Part shown: positions 17,537 to 25,750 of the stretch, one piece after another
Layout of the letters: each line of letters starts with the position of its first letter
Numbering within the stretch: the stretch's first letter is position 1
Source of the DNA: JAXLXE01 sp046328115
GTDB lineage: Bacteria; Chloroflexota; UBA6077; JACCZL01
DNA: 64,000 nucleotides
Reading direction: 5' to 3'
NCBI GenBank assembly: GCA_046328115.1
Contig: JAXLXE010000003.1
Span: forward strand, 744,001 to 808,000
Translations under genes and position numbers: made by a program
The notes under the pieces: model-generated
Seen by the model: only the letters and a program-made list of their open reading frames with translations
Databases searched by the model: none
What the model was told of the DNA's origin: nothing

Positions 17537-18727
17537 GTGAAGCACAATACCAACAAGATCATCGTCTCGCACGCCGGCAACCTGCCGCGCCCCGCGGATC
17601 TCAATGAGATCCTGGCGGCCGGCCTGGGCAAGAGTGAGGCGTTCACCGATCGCATCCCGAGCGCAGTCGCTGAAGTCGTGCGCAGGCAGATCGACTGCGG
17701 CGTAGACGTAGTCAACGACGGCGAGTACATCAAGGCCGGCAGCTACACCGGCTACATTCACGAGCGCGTCACCGGCTGGGAGATGCTGCCACCGGACCCG
17801 AAACGGCCGCCGAAGCGTGCGGGCGTTGGCGAGCGCGACCGCCGCGAGTTTCCCGGCTTCTACGAATCCGGACTGTGGCTCTCCGGCTCCGGCGGGCCGA
17901 TCCGACCGGGGTTCATGAAGCCGGGGGCACCGCAGCGACCAGCTACGGAGCGCGTGTGCACTGGCCCCATCACGTACACTGCGCAGGAAGTGGCCAGGAA
18001 CGACGTGGCCACTCTGAAGGCGGCACTACAGGGCACCGGGGCGGATGGCTTCGTGGCGGCGCTGGGACCGCTCAGCCTGGGAGCGGGCGCCCACAACGCC
18101 TACTACCCAACTGAAGAGGCCTACATGATGGCCGTGGCAGACGCCGTGCACGAGGAGTACAAGGCGATCACGGACGGCGGCCTGACGCTCCAGATTGACG
18201 AGCCGGAGTTCGCCACATCCTGGATGTTCTTCCCGGACTGGTCGGTGGACGAGTACCGGGCCTACCTGGAGCGTTGCGTGGCGGTGATCAACCACGCCAC
18301 GCGGGGGCTGCCGCAGGATCAGATCCGCTTCCACGTCTGCTGGGGGAGCGGGCACCGGCCGCACTCGAACGACATTGAGCTGAAGCACATCGCGGATCTT
18401 CTGCTCAAGGTCAATGCCAAGGCGTACGCGGTGGAGGCCGGCAACGTGCGGCACCAGCACGAGTGGCAGGTCTGGAAGGACGTCAAACTCCCAGACGGCA
18501 AGATCCTGCAGCCGGGCGTGATTAGCCACGCCACGGACCTGGTGGAGCATCCAGACCTGATCAAGGAGCGGCTGCTCAACTACGCCAGCGTGGTGGGCAA
18601 GGAGAACGTGCAGACCAGCACGGACTGCGGCATCGGCTCGCGGGTAGGCCACGAGGAGATCGCCTGGGCGAAGCTGGCGACCATGGCGGAAGGTGCCCGG
18701 CGTGCATCCATCGAGCTCTGGGGATAG
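17537..18727 (+). CDS. MetE-like methyltransferase (cobalamin-independent methionine synthase family)
   Basis: 396 residues, COG0620-type zinc methyl/alkyl transferase. Candidate zinc ligands are His266 and Cys268 (HVCWGSGH), Glu300 (VEAGN) and Cys364 (TDCGIGSR). The opening VSHAGNLPRP (10-19) and DGEYIK (61-66) correspond to substrate-side motifs. A roughly 60-residue insert (about 83-140) separates it from true methionine synthases and is seen in epoxyalkane/other thiol-transferase relatives. It probably transfers an alkyl or methyl group to a thiol of unknown identity, given its setting between importer and hydrolase genes. GTG start with GGAG upstream. Confidence 0.8.
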   Translation: MKHNTNKIIVSHAGNLPRPADLNEILAAGLGKSEAFTDRIPSAVAEVVRRQIDCGVDVVNDGEYIKAGSYTGYIHERVTGWEMLPPDPKRPPKRAGVGERDRREFPGFYESGLWLSGSGGPIRPGFMKPGAPQRPATERVCTGPITYTAQEVARNDVATLKAALQGTGADGFVAALGPLSLGAGAHNAYYPTEEAYMMAVADAVHEEYKAITDGGLTLQIDEPEFATSWMFFPDWSVDEYRAYLERCVAVINHATRGLPQDQIRFHVCWGSGHRPHSNDIELKHIADLLLKVNAKAYAVEAGNVRHQHEWQVWKDVKLPDGKILQPGVISHATDLVEHPDLIKERLLNYASVVGKENVQTSTDCGIGSRVGHEEIAWAKLATMAEGARRASIELWG

Positions 18728-18760
18728 CACCGGACGAACCAGCGACAGGAGACCAGATCG

Positions 18761-19780
18761 ATGGCGATGACAGCCCTGGACTACGAGGTCAACCACCGCT
18801 GGGAGCAGGCTCCCGCGGGTATCACGCACAAAGATGTCAGCGGGGTCGCCGTGGACTCACGGGATCGCGTGTTCATTGTCACGCGGCACCCGGACATCGT
18901 GGTGGTGTATGAGCGGGACGGTACGTTCATAGCGAGCTGGGGAGCGGGCGTCTTTGGCAACACCCATGGCATCACCATTGGACCGGACGACACCGTCTGG
19001 ATCACCGACAACCGAGACCACTGCGTGCGCCAGCTCAGCCAGCAGGGCGAGCTCCTGATGACGCTGGGCACGCCGGGCGTGCCCACGGATACGGGCTATC
19101 ACACCACCGGTAAGCCGGAGATCCACCACAACGAGACGGTGCTGCGGTCAGCCGGCCCCTTCAATTCGTGCACGAACGTGGCGTTTGGGCCAAATGGCGA
19201 TCTGTACGTGGCTGATGGCTATGGGAACGCCCGGATCCACCGCTTCACCAGCGCGGGCACACTGGTCCACTCATGGGGCGAGCCCGGGACTGGCCCGGGC
19301 CAGTTCCACATCCCGCACGGGATCTGGGTGGCGGCGGATGGCACGGTGATCGTGGCGGACCGCGAGAACGACCGTCTTCAGTTCTTCAGCCCGGACGGTG
19401 ACTACCTCCGGGAGTGGAACGACGTGCAGCGTCCCACTGCGGTGGTCACGGACCGCGAGGGCCTGATCTACGTGGCGGAGCTCTGGCGGCCAATCGAGAA
19501 GGGGCAGGGCTCGTTTGTCCACGGCTATGCCGCGGTGGACCAGCCGGGCCGGGTTTCCGTCTACGAGCTGGACGGGACGATCGTTGCGCGCTGGGGCGCT
19601 TCGCAAACAGACCGCGACGCGCCTGGCAACTTCATCGCTCCCCACGGAATCTGCGTAGATTCGCAGGGAGATCTGTACGTCTCTGAGGTGACATTCACGT
19701 ACGGGGTCAAACCAAAGCGGATGCCTGAGACGTGCGCCGGGCATCAGCTTCAGAAATTCTCACGCCGCAGGGGCGCGTAG
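18761..19780 (+). CDS. NHL-repeat six-bladed propeller protein (peptidylamidoglycolate lyase-like)
   Basis: 339 residues with repeated NHL blades: VSGVAVDSRDRVFI, THGITIGPDDTVWI, CTNVAFGPNGDLYVADG, PHGIWVAADGTVIVADREN and PHGICVDSQGDLYV. No signal peptide, so cytosolic. The pattern with paired His/Asp at blade centres recalls the lyase domain of peptidylglycine alpha-amidating enzymes, which release glyoxylate; enzyme activity is unproven here. It sits 33 bases after the MetE-like gene and 86 before the solute-binding lipoprotein, so it is probably part of the same catabolic route. Confidence 0.82.
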   Translation: MAMTALDYEVNHRWEQAPAGITHKDVSGVAVDSRDRVFIVTRHPDIVVVYERDGTFIASWGAGVFGNTHGITIGPDDTVWITDNRDHCVRQLSQQGELLMTLGTPGVPTDTGYHTTGKPEIHHNETVLRSAGPFNSCTNVAFGPNGDLYVADGYGNARIHRFTSAGTLVHSWGEPGTGPGQFHIPHGIWVAADGTVIVADRENDRLQFFSPDGDYLREWNDVQRPTAVVTDREGLIYVAELWRPIEKGQGSFVHGYAAVDQPGRVSVYELDGTIVARWGASQTDRDAPGNFIAPHGICVDSQGDLYVSEVTFTYGVKPKRMPETCAGHQLQKFSRRRGA

Positions 19781-19866
19781 GTCGCCAAATTGGGCGACGC
19801 TCGGGCCAGGGTACAGCCAGCCACCGGCAACCGGCCGGCGGGCGAACATCAGAGGGAGGAAGCATT

Positions 19867-21543
19867 GTGATTCGCGCGAACGATTCTGGTCGGCTCAGCC
19901 GGCGGTCAGCTATGAAGCTGCTGCTGTCCGGCGCCGGACTGGCCATGCTGACCGCGTGTGGCCAGCAGACCCCGGCACCGCCAGCGGGCAACACGGCACC
20001 CGCGGCCGGCGCCCCCAAGCCGGCGGGAGATGCCAAGCCGGCAGCAGACGCCAAACCCGCGGCGCCCGCATCCACTGGTGCGCCACCGGCCGCTAAGGCC
20101 GGCACGCCTAAGAGTGGCGGGATGCTGCGGATTGGCCAGGTTGGCGACTTCGCCACGCTGGATGCCACCTACACGCCGGGGCCGGCCGAGCTGACCTGGG
20201 CGATTCACGACCGGCTGACCGCGTACGACGAGAAGTTCCAGCCGCAACCCATGCTGGCGGAGAGCTGGGATATCAGCAGCGACTCCAAACAGGTGAAGTT
20301 CAACCTCCGCAAGGGCGTCCAGTACCACTCCGGAAGAGAGTTCACCAGCGCGGACGTTGAGTACAACCTGCGGCGGATCCAGGGCGGCAAGAGCTTCAAC
20401 GGCCAGATCGAGAAGCAGAGCAAGTGGTGGACCACCATCGAGACCCCGGACAAGAACACCATCGTTCTCAAGTCCGAGCAGTCACGCCCCACCATGTTTG
20501 ACTTCTTCGAGTACCTCAACATCCAGGACAAAGACACCCTGGAGGGTCCAGACGCAAAGAGCAAGTCCATCGGCACGGGGCCGTACCAATTCAAAGAGTG
20601 GATCCAGGGTGACCACCTGACTCTGGAACGCAACAAGAACTACTGGCAGAGCGGGAAGCCCCTCCTGGACGGCATGGAGATTAAGATCCTGGCCGATACC
20701 CAGGCGCTGGTGGTGCAGCTCGAGGCGGGCGCGCTTGACCTGGTGCTTCTGCCGCCCCTGCGCGATCTGGACCGGCTGAAGAGCGATTCCAAGTACCAGG
20801 CCCTGGTGCACAACGACGCCGGCGGCGTGACGACCATCGGCATGAGCGTAAACAAGGAGCCATTTGACAAGAAGCAGGTCCGGCAGGCGCTGAACTACGC
20901 GCTGGATCGGAAGCGCTTCACGGACACTATCCTGCTCAAGACCGGCGAACCGGCCGTGCTCCCGTGGACTACCACCTCGCCCGGCTACGACGCATCAAAG
21001 AACACCGCGTATGCCTTTGACCTGGAGAAGGCCAAGGGGCTCCTGGCACAGGCAGGGGTGACGGGCCTGGAGATGGATGGCCTGATCCAGGCCAACAACG
21101 CGGAGCTCATCTCGTTCTCTCAGGTGTACCAGGCGGATCTGGCCAAGATCGGCGTGAAGCTCAACATCAAGACCATGGAGCCAGCGGCCTGGCTGGACCA
21201 GGTGAACAAGGTCACGTATCGCGGCATCTGGCTGGGGAGCATTGCGTTTGCCCAGCTCGAGCCGGCGACCACGTTCCAAAACAGCCGCGGTCTTGACCCC
21301 ACCGCGAACAGCTCTGGATTCGTCAGCGACAAGTACACCCAGCTCGTCACGGCAGCCAACGCTGAGCCGGACAAGGCAAAGCGGAAGGAGCTGTACAACC
21401 AGCTCAACGACCTGTTCCTGGACGAGTCGTTCCTGATGGTGATGTCCACGCTCCCCGCGCGTGCTCTAGCGCGGGCCGCCGTCAAGGACGTCCGCAAGAC
21501 GGCGCATGGTGGCTTCTCGTTCACCCACACCTGGATCGAGTAG
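19867..21543 (+). CDS. ABC transporter substrate-binding lipoprotein (SBP family 5)
   Basis: 558 residues, surface-anchored solute receptor for the upstream DppB/DppC-type permeases. The start is GTG 19867, six bases after GGGAGGA; the longer upstream frame overlaps the NHL gene. The leader has twin arginines (LSRRSAMKLL) and lipobox LTAC with acylated Cys31. An Ala/Pro/Lys linker (about 33-80) tethers the OppA-type bilobal domain (GGMLRIGQVGDFATLDATY, VKFNLRKGVQYHSGREF, FDKKQVRQALNYALDR). The ligand may be a peptide, cyclic amide or other small cation. The operon ends in a strong terminator. Confidence 0.93.
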   Translation: MIRANDSGRLSRRSAMKLLLSGAGLAMLTACGQQTPAPPAGNTAPAAGAPKPAGDAKPAADAKPAAPASTGAPPAAKAGTPKSGGMLRIGQVGDFATLDATYTPGPAELTWAIHDRLTAYDEKFQPQPMLAESWDISSDSKQVKFNLRKGVQYHSGREFTSADVEYNLRRIQGGKSFNGQIEKQSKWWTTIETPDKNTIVLKSEQSRPTMFDFFEYLNIQDKDTLEGPDAKSKSIGTGPYQFKEWIQGDHLTLERNKNYWQSGKPLLDGMEIKILADTQALVVQLEAGALDLVLLPPLRDLDRLKSDSKYQALVHNDAGGVTTIGMSVNKEPFDKKQVRQALNYALDRKRFTDTILLKTGEPAVLPWTTTSPGYDASKNTAYAFDLEKAKGLLAQAGVTGLEMDGLIQANNAELISFSQVYQADLAKIGVKLNIKTMEPAAWLDQVNKVTYRGIWLGSIAFAQLEPATTFQNSRGLDPTANSSGFVSDKYTQLVTAANAEPDKAKRKELYNQLNDLFLDESFLMVMSTLPARALARAAVKDVRKTAHGGFSFTHTWIE

Positions 21544-21560
21544 ACGAACAGTTCGGCAAA

Positions 21561-21604
21561 CAGAGAAGGGGCAGGATCGCGAAAGTGATCCTGCCCCTTC
21601 TCTG
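21561..21604. terminator. strong bidirectional terminator
   Basis: A perfect 18-bp stem with an 8-nt loop (GCGAAAGT) between the convergent stops at 21543 and 21617. Both outer arms carry purine/pyrimidine runs (AGAGAAGGGG / CCCCTTCTCT), giving a partial U/C tail in either direction. It is the best terminator in the window. Confidence 0.88.
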
Positions 21605-21616
21605 TGACCCAGGGCG

Positions 21617-23320
21617 CTATTTGAAGCGCCAGGGCACGCTGCTCAGCTCGAACCACGAGTAGCCGTACAGGGCGATGAACAGGACCAGGAAGGCAAAGGC
21701 GAGCACGAGCGTTCCGGGCACCTCAAAGCCGCCGGCGTGCGCCTCCTCCACTTCCACCGTGCCAAACGCGTCCGCTGCCACCTTGCCGAGGTCCGGCGTG
21801 GCGGTACGCTGCCCGAGGAACACGGTGCCAACGATGGACAACACGAACATGGCCCCCGCGATGACGGCCACCGTTGCGCCGATTGCAAGGATCCCGAGGA
21901 AGAGCGGCACCGGGCCCACGGTGAAGACGTTCGACTGTAGGGGCCCAGCGCCCGCCAGGGTGACGTCCCAGTGGCGCCGGGGCACGCCCCAGTGGCCCGC
22001 CAGTCCCATGCCAATGCCGAAGATCAGCATGCCGACGCCGTACAGATACGGTTGAACCCGGGCCCAGCTCGGGAACATGAGCTGCCGCTGAAAGATCAAC
22101 GGGACCAGGTAGTAGGCGATACCCATGAAGGCCGTGGTGGTCCCTGCCACCACCGTCATGTGGAAGTGGGCCGGGATGACCAGCGTGTTGTGGGCGATCA
22201 GGTTGAGCTGGGGTCCGCCGATGATGACGCCGCTGATGCCCCCCAGGATACCGAACATGGCCAGGCTCACGGCGAGGGCGCCGAACCCGGGCTGACCCCA
22301 TGGAGCGGCTTTGAGCCAGCCAAAGAGGCCGTCTCGGTGGCCCTTGCGGCGAAGCGCCAGCTCAACGGACGCCGGGATGCTGAAGGCATGGATCAGGCTG
22401 CCCATCACCGCGGCATACATGAAGTAGCTGGTGTTGATGTTGCGCACCCCAGGCTCGATGCCGGGATCGGCCAGGATGTGGTGCATAGAGCCCATCTGGA
22501 TGAAGAGCACGTACAGCACAATGGCCACACGCGAAAGGCCCTCATTGAGCGGTTTTGCTCCGGTGAGCAGGCTGGCCAGGCCGTACCAGATAGCGATCAT
22601 GGCGGCCAGATTGACCTGCTGCGCGCCGTGGCCCAGGCCCCAATAGAACAGTCGGTAGATCCCCGGATCGGGAGCGCTGATCAGGTCAAGACTCCAGAGA
22701 AAGGTAGGGATCAGCGCGATAGCGCCGCAGGCCAGTGACCACAGGGCCAGGATGGCTGCCGCGGTGAGCGAAAACGTGAACAACGGCAGCGTACCAACGT
22801 CGCCGCGCTTGCGCGCCGCCACGATGTTGATGAAGAAGTGCACCACCGCGATGATCGCGCCTACGGCAAACACGAGCACGCCGCCGTAGTAGGCCGGCGC
22901 GGCCCGCAGCGGCGGGTATGACGTGAACATGACGGTGGCCTGGCCACTGAAAATGAGCGCCGTGGCCAGCACCGAGCCCAGCAACATCATGGCGTAGGCC
23001 ACCCACCCGATCATGGGAGCCACCATCCGAGCGCTGAGCAAGACGGTGCTCCCGAAGATCAGGCCCGCCATCTCAAAGAACAGGATCCAGAAGATGAGCA
23101 TCACCATGCCGTGGGCGGCAAGGAACTCGTAGAAGGTGTTCAGTGGCAGGAGGTGGACGATCTCCCAGCGCGTGAGCGCAATGAGCAGCGCCAGAATGCC
23201 ACCGATGGTGAGATAGACGACGGCCGTCACGGCGTGGGCCATGATCTGCTGTTCAGCAGACCGATCTACCTCCAGCGCCGTGACCTGACACCGTCTGCCA
23301 AGTACGCTGACAGCTACCAT
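21617..23320 (-). CDS. heme-copper oxidoreductase subunit I (B-type-like), possible nitric oxide reductase
   Basis: 567 residues, about 13 membrane segments. Haem and copper ligands are present: His70 (AAHGMVM), His231 (WGLGHG), His280/His281 (SMHHILADPG, typical of ba3 and related enzymes), and His386/His388-type ligands in IPAHFHMTV. The residue four after His231, which is the cross-linked Tyr in A- and B-type oxygen reductases and Glu in cNOR, is Gln235. No Tyr is found at the cbb3-type position in the helix before His280 either. It may therefore reduce NO rather than O2. ATG 23320 follows AAAGGTG. Last gene of the operon. Confidence 0.88.
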   Translation of the reverse strand: MVAVSVLGRRCQVTALEVDRSAEQQIMAHAVTAVVYLTIGGILALLIALTRWEIVHLLPLNTFYEFLAAHGMVMLIFWILFFEMAGLIFGSTVLLSARMVAPMIGWVAYAMMLLGSVLATALIFSGQATVMFTSYPPLRAAPAYYGGVLVFAVGAIIAVVHFFINIVAARKRGDVGTLPLFTFSLTAAAILALWSLACGAIALIPTFLWSLDLISAPDPGIYRLFYWGLGHGAQQVNLAAMIAIWYGLASLLTGAKPLNEGLSRVAIVLYVLFIQMGSMHHILADPGIEPGVRNINTSYFMYAAVMGSLIHAFSIPASVELALRRKGHRDGLFGWLKAAPWGQPGFGALAVSLAMFGILGGISGVIIGGPQLNLIAHNTLVIPAHFHMTVVAGTTTAFMGIAYYLVPLIFQRQLMFPSWARVQPYLYGVGMLIFGIGMGLAGHWGVPRRHWDVTLAGAGPLQSNVFTVGPVPLFLGILAIGATVAVIAGAMFVLSIVGTVFLGQRTATPDLGKVAADAFGTVEVEEAHAGGFEVPGTLVLAFAFLVLFIALYGYSWFELSSVPWRFK

Positions 23321-23393
23321 ATCTACACCTTTGCTCCACGCCCGGGAGCCCCGTGCTGTTGGGTCATGAGAAACGGCCAGTCCGTGCTTCGCA

Positions 23394-23945
23394 TCAGTCG
23401 GTCACGATGATGCGCCCGGCCATCAGGTGATGACCCAGCCCGCAGAACTCGTTGCAGACCAGCGGATACGTGTCCGCCTTCTCCGGGGTGAGGTGCACTG
23501 ACGTCACGTAGCCCGGCAGGATCTGGTAGTTCAAGCTCCGCTCCCCTGAGATGAGCGAGAACCCGTGCTGGACGTCGCGGCTGGACATCAGGAATCTGTA
23601 GGTTTGCCCCTTCTTGAGCGTGACAATCGGCCGCCACGCAAAGGAGGATGCCTCCAGGTAGACGTCTGTACCGGGTGGTGGCGTCACTACCGGGATGCCC
23701 GCGACCTCGCCAGTCTTGAACTTATTGGTGAACTCTTCCACCTTGGTGTGAAATACGGCCGGATCGACCCGGTAGGACTCAATGTCGTTCTGGCGGGCAC
23801 CAATGGCTGGCCAGATGAACGCGATCATCAGGAACATGGATAGGCCCCAGATCACAACGAAGCCCACCCAGAGCTTCTCGTCGCGACCCATCTGGCGCCA
23901 CCAGTTCGAGTCGGGTTTCGAGAGGCTGCTATACCCGAGCGCCAT
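23394..23945 (-). CDS. heme-copper oxidoreductase subunit II with CuA site
   Basis: 183 residues. One N-terminal membrane anchor (about 27-50, GFVVIWGLSMFLMIAFIW) and an extracytoplasmic cupredoxin domain. CuA ligands are all visible: His in DVQHGFSL (about 127), then CNEFCGLGHHLM (two Cys, Glu carbonyl, His, Met). It accepts electrons from cytochrome c or a cupredoxin and passes them to subunit I. Size and single anchor fit ba3-type subunit II. GGAGGAG ribosome site seven bases before ATG 23945. 73 bases separate it from subunit I. Confidence 0.93.
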   Translation of the reverse strand: MALGYSSLSKPDSNWWRQMGRDEKLWVGFVVIWGLSMFLMIAFIWPAIGARQNDIESYRVDPAVFHTKVEEFTNKFKTGEVAGIPVVTPPPGTDVYLEASSFAWRPIVTLKKGQTYRFLMSSRDVQHGFSLISGERSLNYQILPGYVTSVHLTPEKADTYPLVCNEFCGLGHHLMAGRIIVTD

Positions 23946-23987
23946 GCACTCCTCCTGGCTGAAAATCCACTGACCGGGCGGCGCGGG

Positions 23988-24155
23988 TCACAGCGGGAAC
24001 GCCTTGACGCGGAGCAAGCTGAGCACGCCAAGCACCAGGTAGAAGATCGTGGGCACAACCATTCCCGCGATGAGCAGAACGAACACGTTGTCCAGCAGCC
24101 GCTGCGCCAGCGGTGGCTCCTGCGACCCGGGGCGCGACGAGGCCGACTCGGCCAT
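23988..24155 (-). CDS. small single-span oxidase subunit (IIa-like)
   Basis: 55 residues. A polar N-terminus (MAESASSRPGSQEPPLAQ) is followed by one hydrophobic helix (about 20-48, NVFVLLIAGMVVPTIFYLVL). ATG 24155 has a GGGAGGTAAG ribosome site; a longer in-frame extension has none. Encoded 42 bases before subunit II, the position of the tiny IIa (CbaD-like) subunit in ba3-type operons. Function is inferred from place and topology only. Confidence 0.65.
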   Translation of the reverse strand: MAESASSRPGSQEPPLAQRLLDNVFVLLIAGMVVPTIFYLVLGVLSLLRVKAFPL

Positions 24156-24303
24156 GCGCTTACCTCCCTCGCGGAAGTCGCCCCCCGCGTGCGTAGAGTA
24201 GCTTGATGCGAACGACCCGGCCGATCGCGCCGAGTGATCCGCCGGGTATCGCGAATCAAACCACTTCAAGACGGTGTCGAACGGTTGCCATCGTCCCGGG
24301 GCA

Positions 24304-24323
24304 GGCGGGGCATACGTCCCGCC
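24304..24323 (-). terminator. hairpin between ctaG-like gene and oxidase genes
   Basis: GGCGGG, 8-nt loop, CCCGCC, beginning 12 bases past the stop of the CtaG-like gene. It lies in a 180-base gap that probably also carries the oxidase promoter. Confidence 0.35.
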
Positions 24324-24335
24324 CAGACGGGCCAA

Positions 24336-25079
24336 TCACTCCGCGGCCTGAACGCTCCGCCTGGCCCCCCCGCGGAGCCCGATGAGAACCAGCAGCATCG
24401 CCACCGCGTAGAACACGCCGCCGCCCACCCACATCACCAGCCCGCCAAGTCGCTGGTCTTGAATGGGCGACAGGTCTCCCGGCTTCGGCGTAAGGGCGTA
24501 CCAGGGGTAGTAGAGCTGTTCGGACAGCGTGAGCACCGCGCCCAGCAGATCACAAGCCATCCAGGTGGCAAAGAGCGTGAGCAGCGTCACCTCGCTTGAC
24601 GGTCGGCGTCCGCCGCTCAGGTCACCCCCTAAGATCAGCCAGTACAGGACTGACGCACCAAACAACAGCAGGTGCTCCGCGGCGTGGATCGGGTCCACCA
24701 GCAAAGCCGCCTCGTACGCGACGGGAAGGTGCCACACCAGCAACAGAGCGTTTACCGCGATGGCGGCCACGATAGCTGCCGGCCCAGGGCTGACACCGCC
24801 CCCCGGCCGGGGCTGAATCCCAAATACGGAGAGCGGCCGTCCAGCGGAAACGAGCGGCGCGGCCGCGATCATGAACAGCATGTGCTGCAACATGTGGGCG
24901 GAAAACGCGCGGTGCGCGTACGCGTCGAACACACCCGAGCTCGCCAGGGTGAGGACGGCCACGCCCGCCAGGAACGCATAGACGCGGGTCAGAGAAGGAG
25001 CCGGGCGGCGGGCCAGGCGCGCGCGTCGGGCCAGCAAAGCGTACGCCAGGCCTATTCCAGCGCCAAGTACCTCAGTCAC
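24336..25079 (-). CDS. cytochrome c oxidase assembly membrane protein (caa3_CtaG family)
   Basis: 247 residues, seven predicted membrane helices. Family signatures: SAHMLQHMLFM (about 60-70), WHLPVAYEAAL (about 117), HAAEHLLLFGASVLYW (about 132) and DQRLGGLVMW (about 206). The His pairs are thought to help copper delivery or CuB assembly (family knowledge). GTG start. It lies upstream of the small subunit and subunits II and I on the same strand. Confidence 0.9.
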   Translation of the reverse strand: MTEVLGAGIGLAYALLARRARLARRPAPSLTRVYAFLAGVAVLTLASSGVFDAYAHRAFSAHMLQHMLFMIAAAPLVSAGRPLSVFGIQPRPGGGVSPGPAAIVAAIAVNALLLVWHLPVAYEAALLVDPIHAAEHLLLFGASVLYWLILGGDLSGGRRPSSEVTLLTLFATWMACDLLGAVLTLSEQLYYPWYALTPKPGDLSPIQDQRLGGLVMWVGGGVFYAVAMLLVLIGLRGGARRSVQAAE

Positions 25080-25108
25080 GCCATGATGCTAGCCGGAAAC
25101 CGATGAGC

Positions 25109-25723
25109 TCAGGCGTGGGACGCACGAGTCTCCTGCGCACCGAACAGACGCGAGACGCCCCGGCGAAGCACGATCACCAGGGACCGGCCAAACAATAGGA
25201 CGCTGCCCACGGCTACGAGGAGCACCAGCGGCACTGCCACTGGGGCGAGCGCGGCGGTGGTGGCCAGCGAGGCGCTGGCGACATCCTCCGTCATGGAGGC
25301 CGCGGGACCGAGCAACGCAACGTTGATGAGCGGACGCAGCGATGCGCGCGCCAGGTGGACCACACCGGCGGTGCCACCGCCGGCCAGCAGTCCCACCACA
25401 ATCTGCACGCCCGGGTCAATGCCGGCAATCGTCCCAGTCTGGGACGCGAACAGTACGGCTCCCGCGGCCATGGAGACGGGGAGCATCAGCGCGTGCACCA
25501 GCGAGTCAAGGCCCTCGATCTTGTCCGCGGCGAACTCCAGAATCCCGATGATCACCAGCGCGGTCAGCGCGAAGTCGGAGCCCAGCGCGTCAAACGGCGC
25601 GGCCAGGGTGATGTAGCCGCCGCGCGCGAGCAGCGCAACGATGGCCAGTGGGAGGCTGGCGTTGAGGCCGGCCGCGGCCCCCAACCCGAAGGCGGCCGTG
25701 ACGTTGAGAAGCTCCGTACCCAT
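25109..25723 (-). CDS. DUF4126 domain membrane protein
   Basis: 204 residues, five or six membrane segments. DUF4126 hallmarks: AAGLNASLPLAIVALLARGG (about 16-36) and ILEFAADKIEGLDSLVHAL (about 61-79). The family is uncharacterised. GAGGT ribosome site before ATG 25723. It lies 29 bases upstream of the CtaG-like gene on the same strand, so it may be co-transcribed with the oxidase assembly gene. Confidence 0.82.
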   Translation of the reverse strand: MGTELLNVTAAFGLGAAAGLNASLPLAIVALLARGGYITLAAPFDALGSDFALTALVIIGILEFAADKIEGLDSLVHALMLPVSMAAGAVLFASQTGTIAGIDPGVQIVVGLLAGGGTAGVVHLARASLRPLINVALLGPAASMTEDVASASLATTAALAPVAVPLVLLVAVGSVLLFGRSLVIVLRRGVSRLFGAQETRASHA

Positions 25724-25750
25724 GCGGTTGACCTCGCGGGTGATCTCCGC

